Positions 63,464 through 64,000 of a DNA stretch of 64,000 nucleotides are shown piece after piece. Position numbers and translations under genes: made by a program. The first letter of the stretch is position 1. Every line of letters begins with the position of its first letter. Source of the DNA: a virus. The stretch lies in the IMG/VR virus record IMGVR_UViG_3300042564_004498, positions 1 through 64,000 of that record; one strand, written 5' to 3'. The notes under the pieces are model-generated. The model was not told the DNA's origin and did not search any database. It was given only the letters and a program-made list of their open reading frames with translations.

Positions 63464-64000
63464 TCCTTAATTTTCTTTTTGGCGTTGGTTCATAATACTC
63501 GTTATCAAATTGAGGAATAATTTCAGGGTTATATTCAACGCCTGTCTCATAGTTATTTCCAATCCATATGTTATATCTTTCAATGTAAGTCAACTCTTCA
63601 CAACAATCATCTCCCCATCTTTCGTAGAATTCGTCGTCTGTCAATAATTTGGTTATAAAATCTTCTTTGGTTGGGCATTTAACCAATTGACCCGCCTGAG
63701 AAGATATTAAATCACTATAGTTTTCACTGTTATACGATGGGTTATGAATAAAATTATCATATACATTATCAATAGTGTTAGTGATTGAATGTACGAATTT
63801 GCCAACCTCAACTTGGTAAGACATATATTCAGGATTATGATACCCCGAATTTATTATCTCTATTCTTTTAGGGTTCTCCAAATACCAATAAGCCATTTGG
63901 ATTGATTTAGTCATTGTATTATAAACATCTCCAAACTCATGGTTATCATTATACCATCCCGTCTGTGTTTTATAGTTTCTAAACTCTATGGAAAAATTTA
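63450..64000 (-). CDS. hypothetical protein (5' truncated by the window edge)
   Basis: The frame stays open from the ATG at 63914 to the window edge (ending upstream ...QTGWYNDNHEFGDVYNTMTK), so the true start lies outside. It is acidic and Tyr/Asn-rich, with GDDCCEELTY and a basic end (TPKRKLRNEKK). No family recognised. Confidence 0.65.
   Translation of the reverse strand, partial: NFSIEFRNYKTQTGWYNDNHEFGDVYNTMTKSIQMAYWYLENPKRIEIINSGYHNPEYMSYQVEVGKFVHSITNTIDNVYDNFIHNPSYNSENYSDLISSQAGQLVKCPTKEDFITKLLTDDEFYERWGDDCCEELTYIERYNIWIGNNYETGVEYNPEIIPQFDNEYYEPTPKRKLRNEKK

Noticed and set aside
1-64000. Bacterial chromosome or integrated prophage
   Set aside because: No housekeeping genes, rRNA, attachment sites or integrase were seen; gene size, overlaps and phage proteins run from end to end.

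Overview
The window is about 64 kb of AT-rich, gene-dense DNA that looks like part of a large tailed bacteriophage of a Bacteroidota host. The phage evidence is a GH19 endolysin with a peptidoglycan-binding domain, further peptidoglycan-binding and lysin-like proteins, a giant repeat fibre, GIY-YIG and HNH homing-type endonucleases, phage tRNAs, and long runs of small genes with ATGA-type overlaps. The host evidence is Bacteroidota-type promoters (TAnnTTTG), an apparent lack of Shine-Dalgarno sites, and Bacteroidota-style signal peptides ending in NGQ, NAQ or SSC. No terminase, portal, major capsid protein, prohead protease or polymerase was found, so the phage assignment is strong but its taxonomy is open.

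Layout. 1-4.5 kb: small unknown genes, a cupin, a tagged membrane protein and a HELEH metallopeptidase. 4.5-4.7 kb: tRNA-Ser(UGA), a structured RNA and a terminator. 4.7-12.9 kb: endolysin, metallophosphoesterase, cREC-type receiver protein, and a tagged PD-(D/E)XK-like nuclease. 13.1-15.2 kb: an RNA island with a large folded RNA, two tRNA-like elements whose T and D arms are in permuted order, an odd tRNA with a hairpin in its D loop, a GIY-YIG gene behind a start-sequestering hairpin, and a small three-hairpin RNA. 15.3-28.5 kb: mostly minus-strand small genes, including an IscA-like Fe-S carrier, cyclophilin, SmpB, a secreted EndA-type nuclease and several peptidoglycan-active proteins. 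28.5-43.1 kb: glycan cluster (FkbM methyltransferase, four sulfotransferase-like proteins, GT-A and GT9 glycosyltransferases, a radical SAM enzyme) around a 1263-residue fibre, followed by ADP-heptose genes (HldD-, HldE1- and HldE2-like, HAD, cupin). 43.1-55.8 kb: tagged proteins, GH16-like protein, lipoprotein, NGVKE-repeat protein and small paralogous families. 55.8-58.9 kb: gene-poor, GC-rich, palindromic region with DnaA-box-like sites, an origin candidate. 58.9-64 kb: more tagged proteins, an FMN-reductase-like protein and an HNH protein.

Two themes tie the window together. First, more than twenty otherwise unrelated minus- and plus-strand genes begin with a short related leader (forms such as MKYIITESQ, MKKVIKLTESDLEQIVKRVL, MRELIKKVL) that often ends in an E-Q or E-N pair. 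They usually sit a few bases behind a TATTTAT motif. I infer late-expressed proteins sharing a virion-targeting or maturation propeptide, comparable to the T4 capsid-targeting sequence. The tagged set includes nucleases, a metallopeptidase, lysins and a flavoprotein, which would be injected or packaged cargo. Second, a GT9-type heptosyltransferase-like gene, ADP-heptose synthesis genes and a Ser-rich, probably beta-helical fibre lie together. This suggests a self-contained fibre glycosylation system. Untagged genes tend to use host-like TAnnTTTG promoters, several of which end only 4-5 bases before the ATG and imply leaderless mRNAs.
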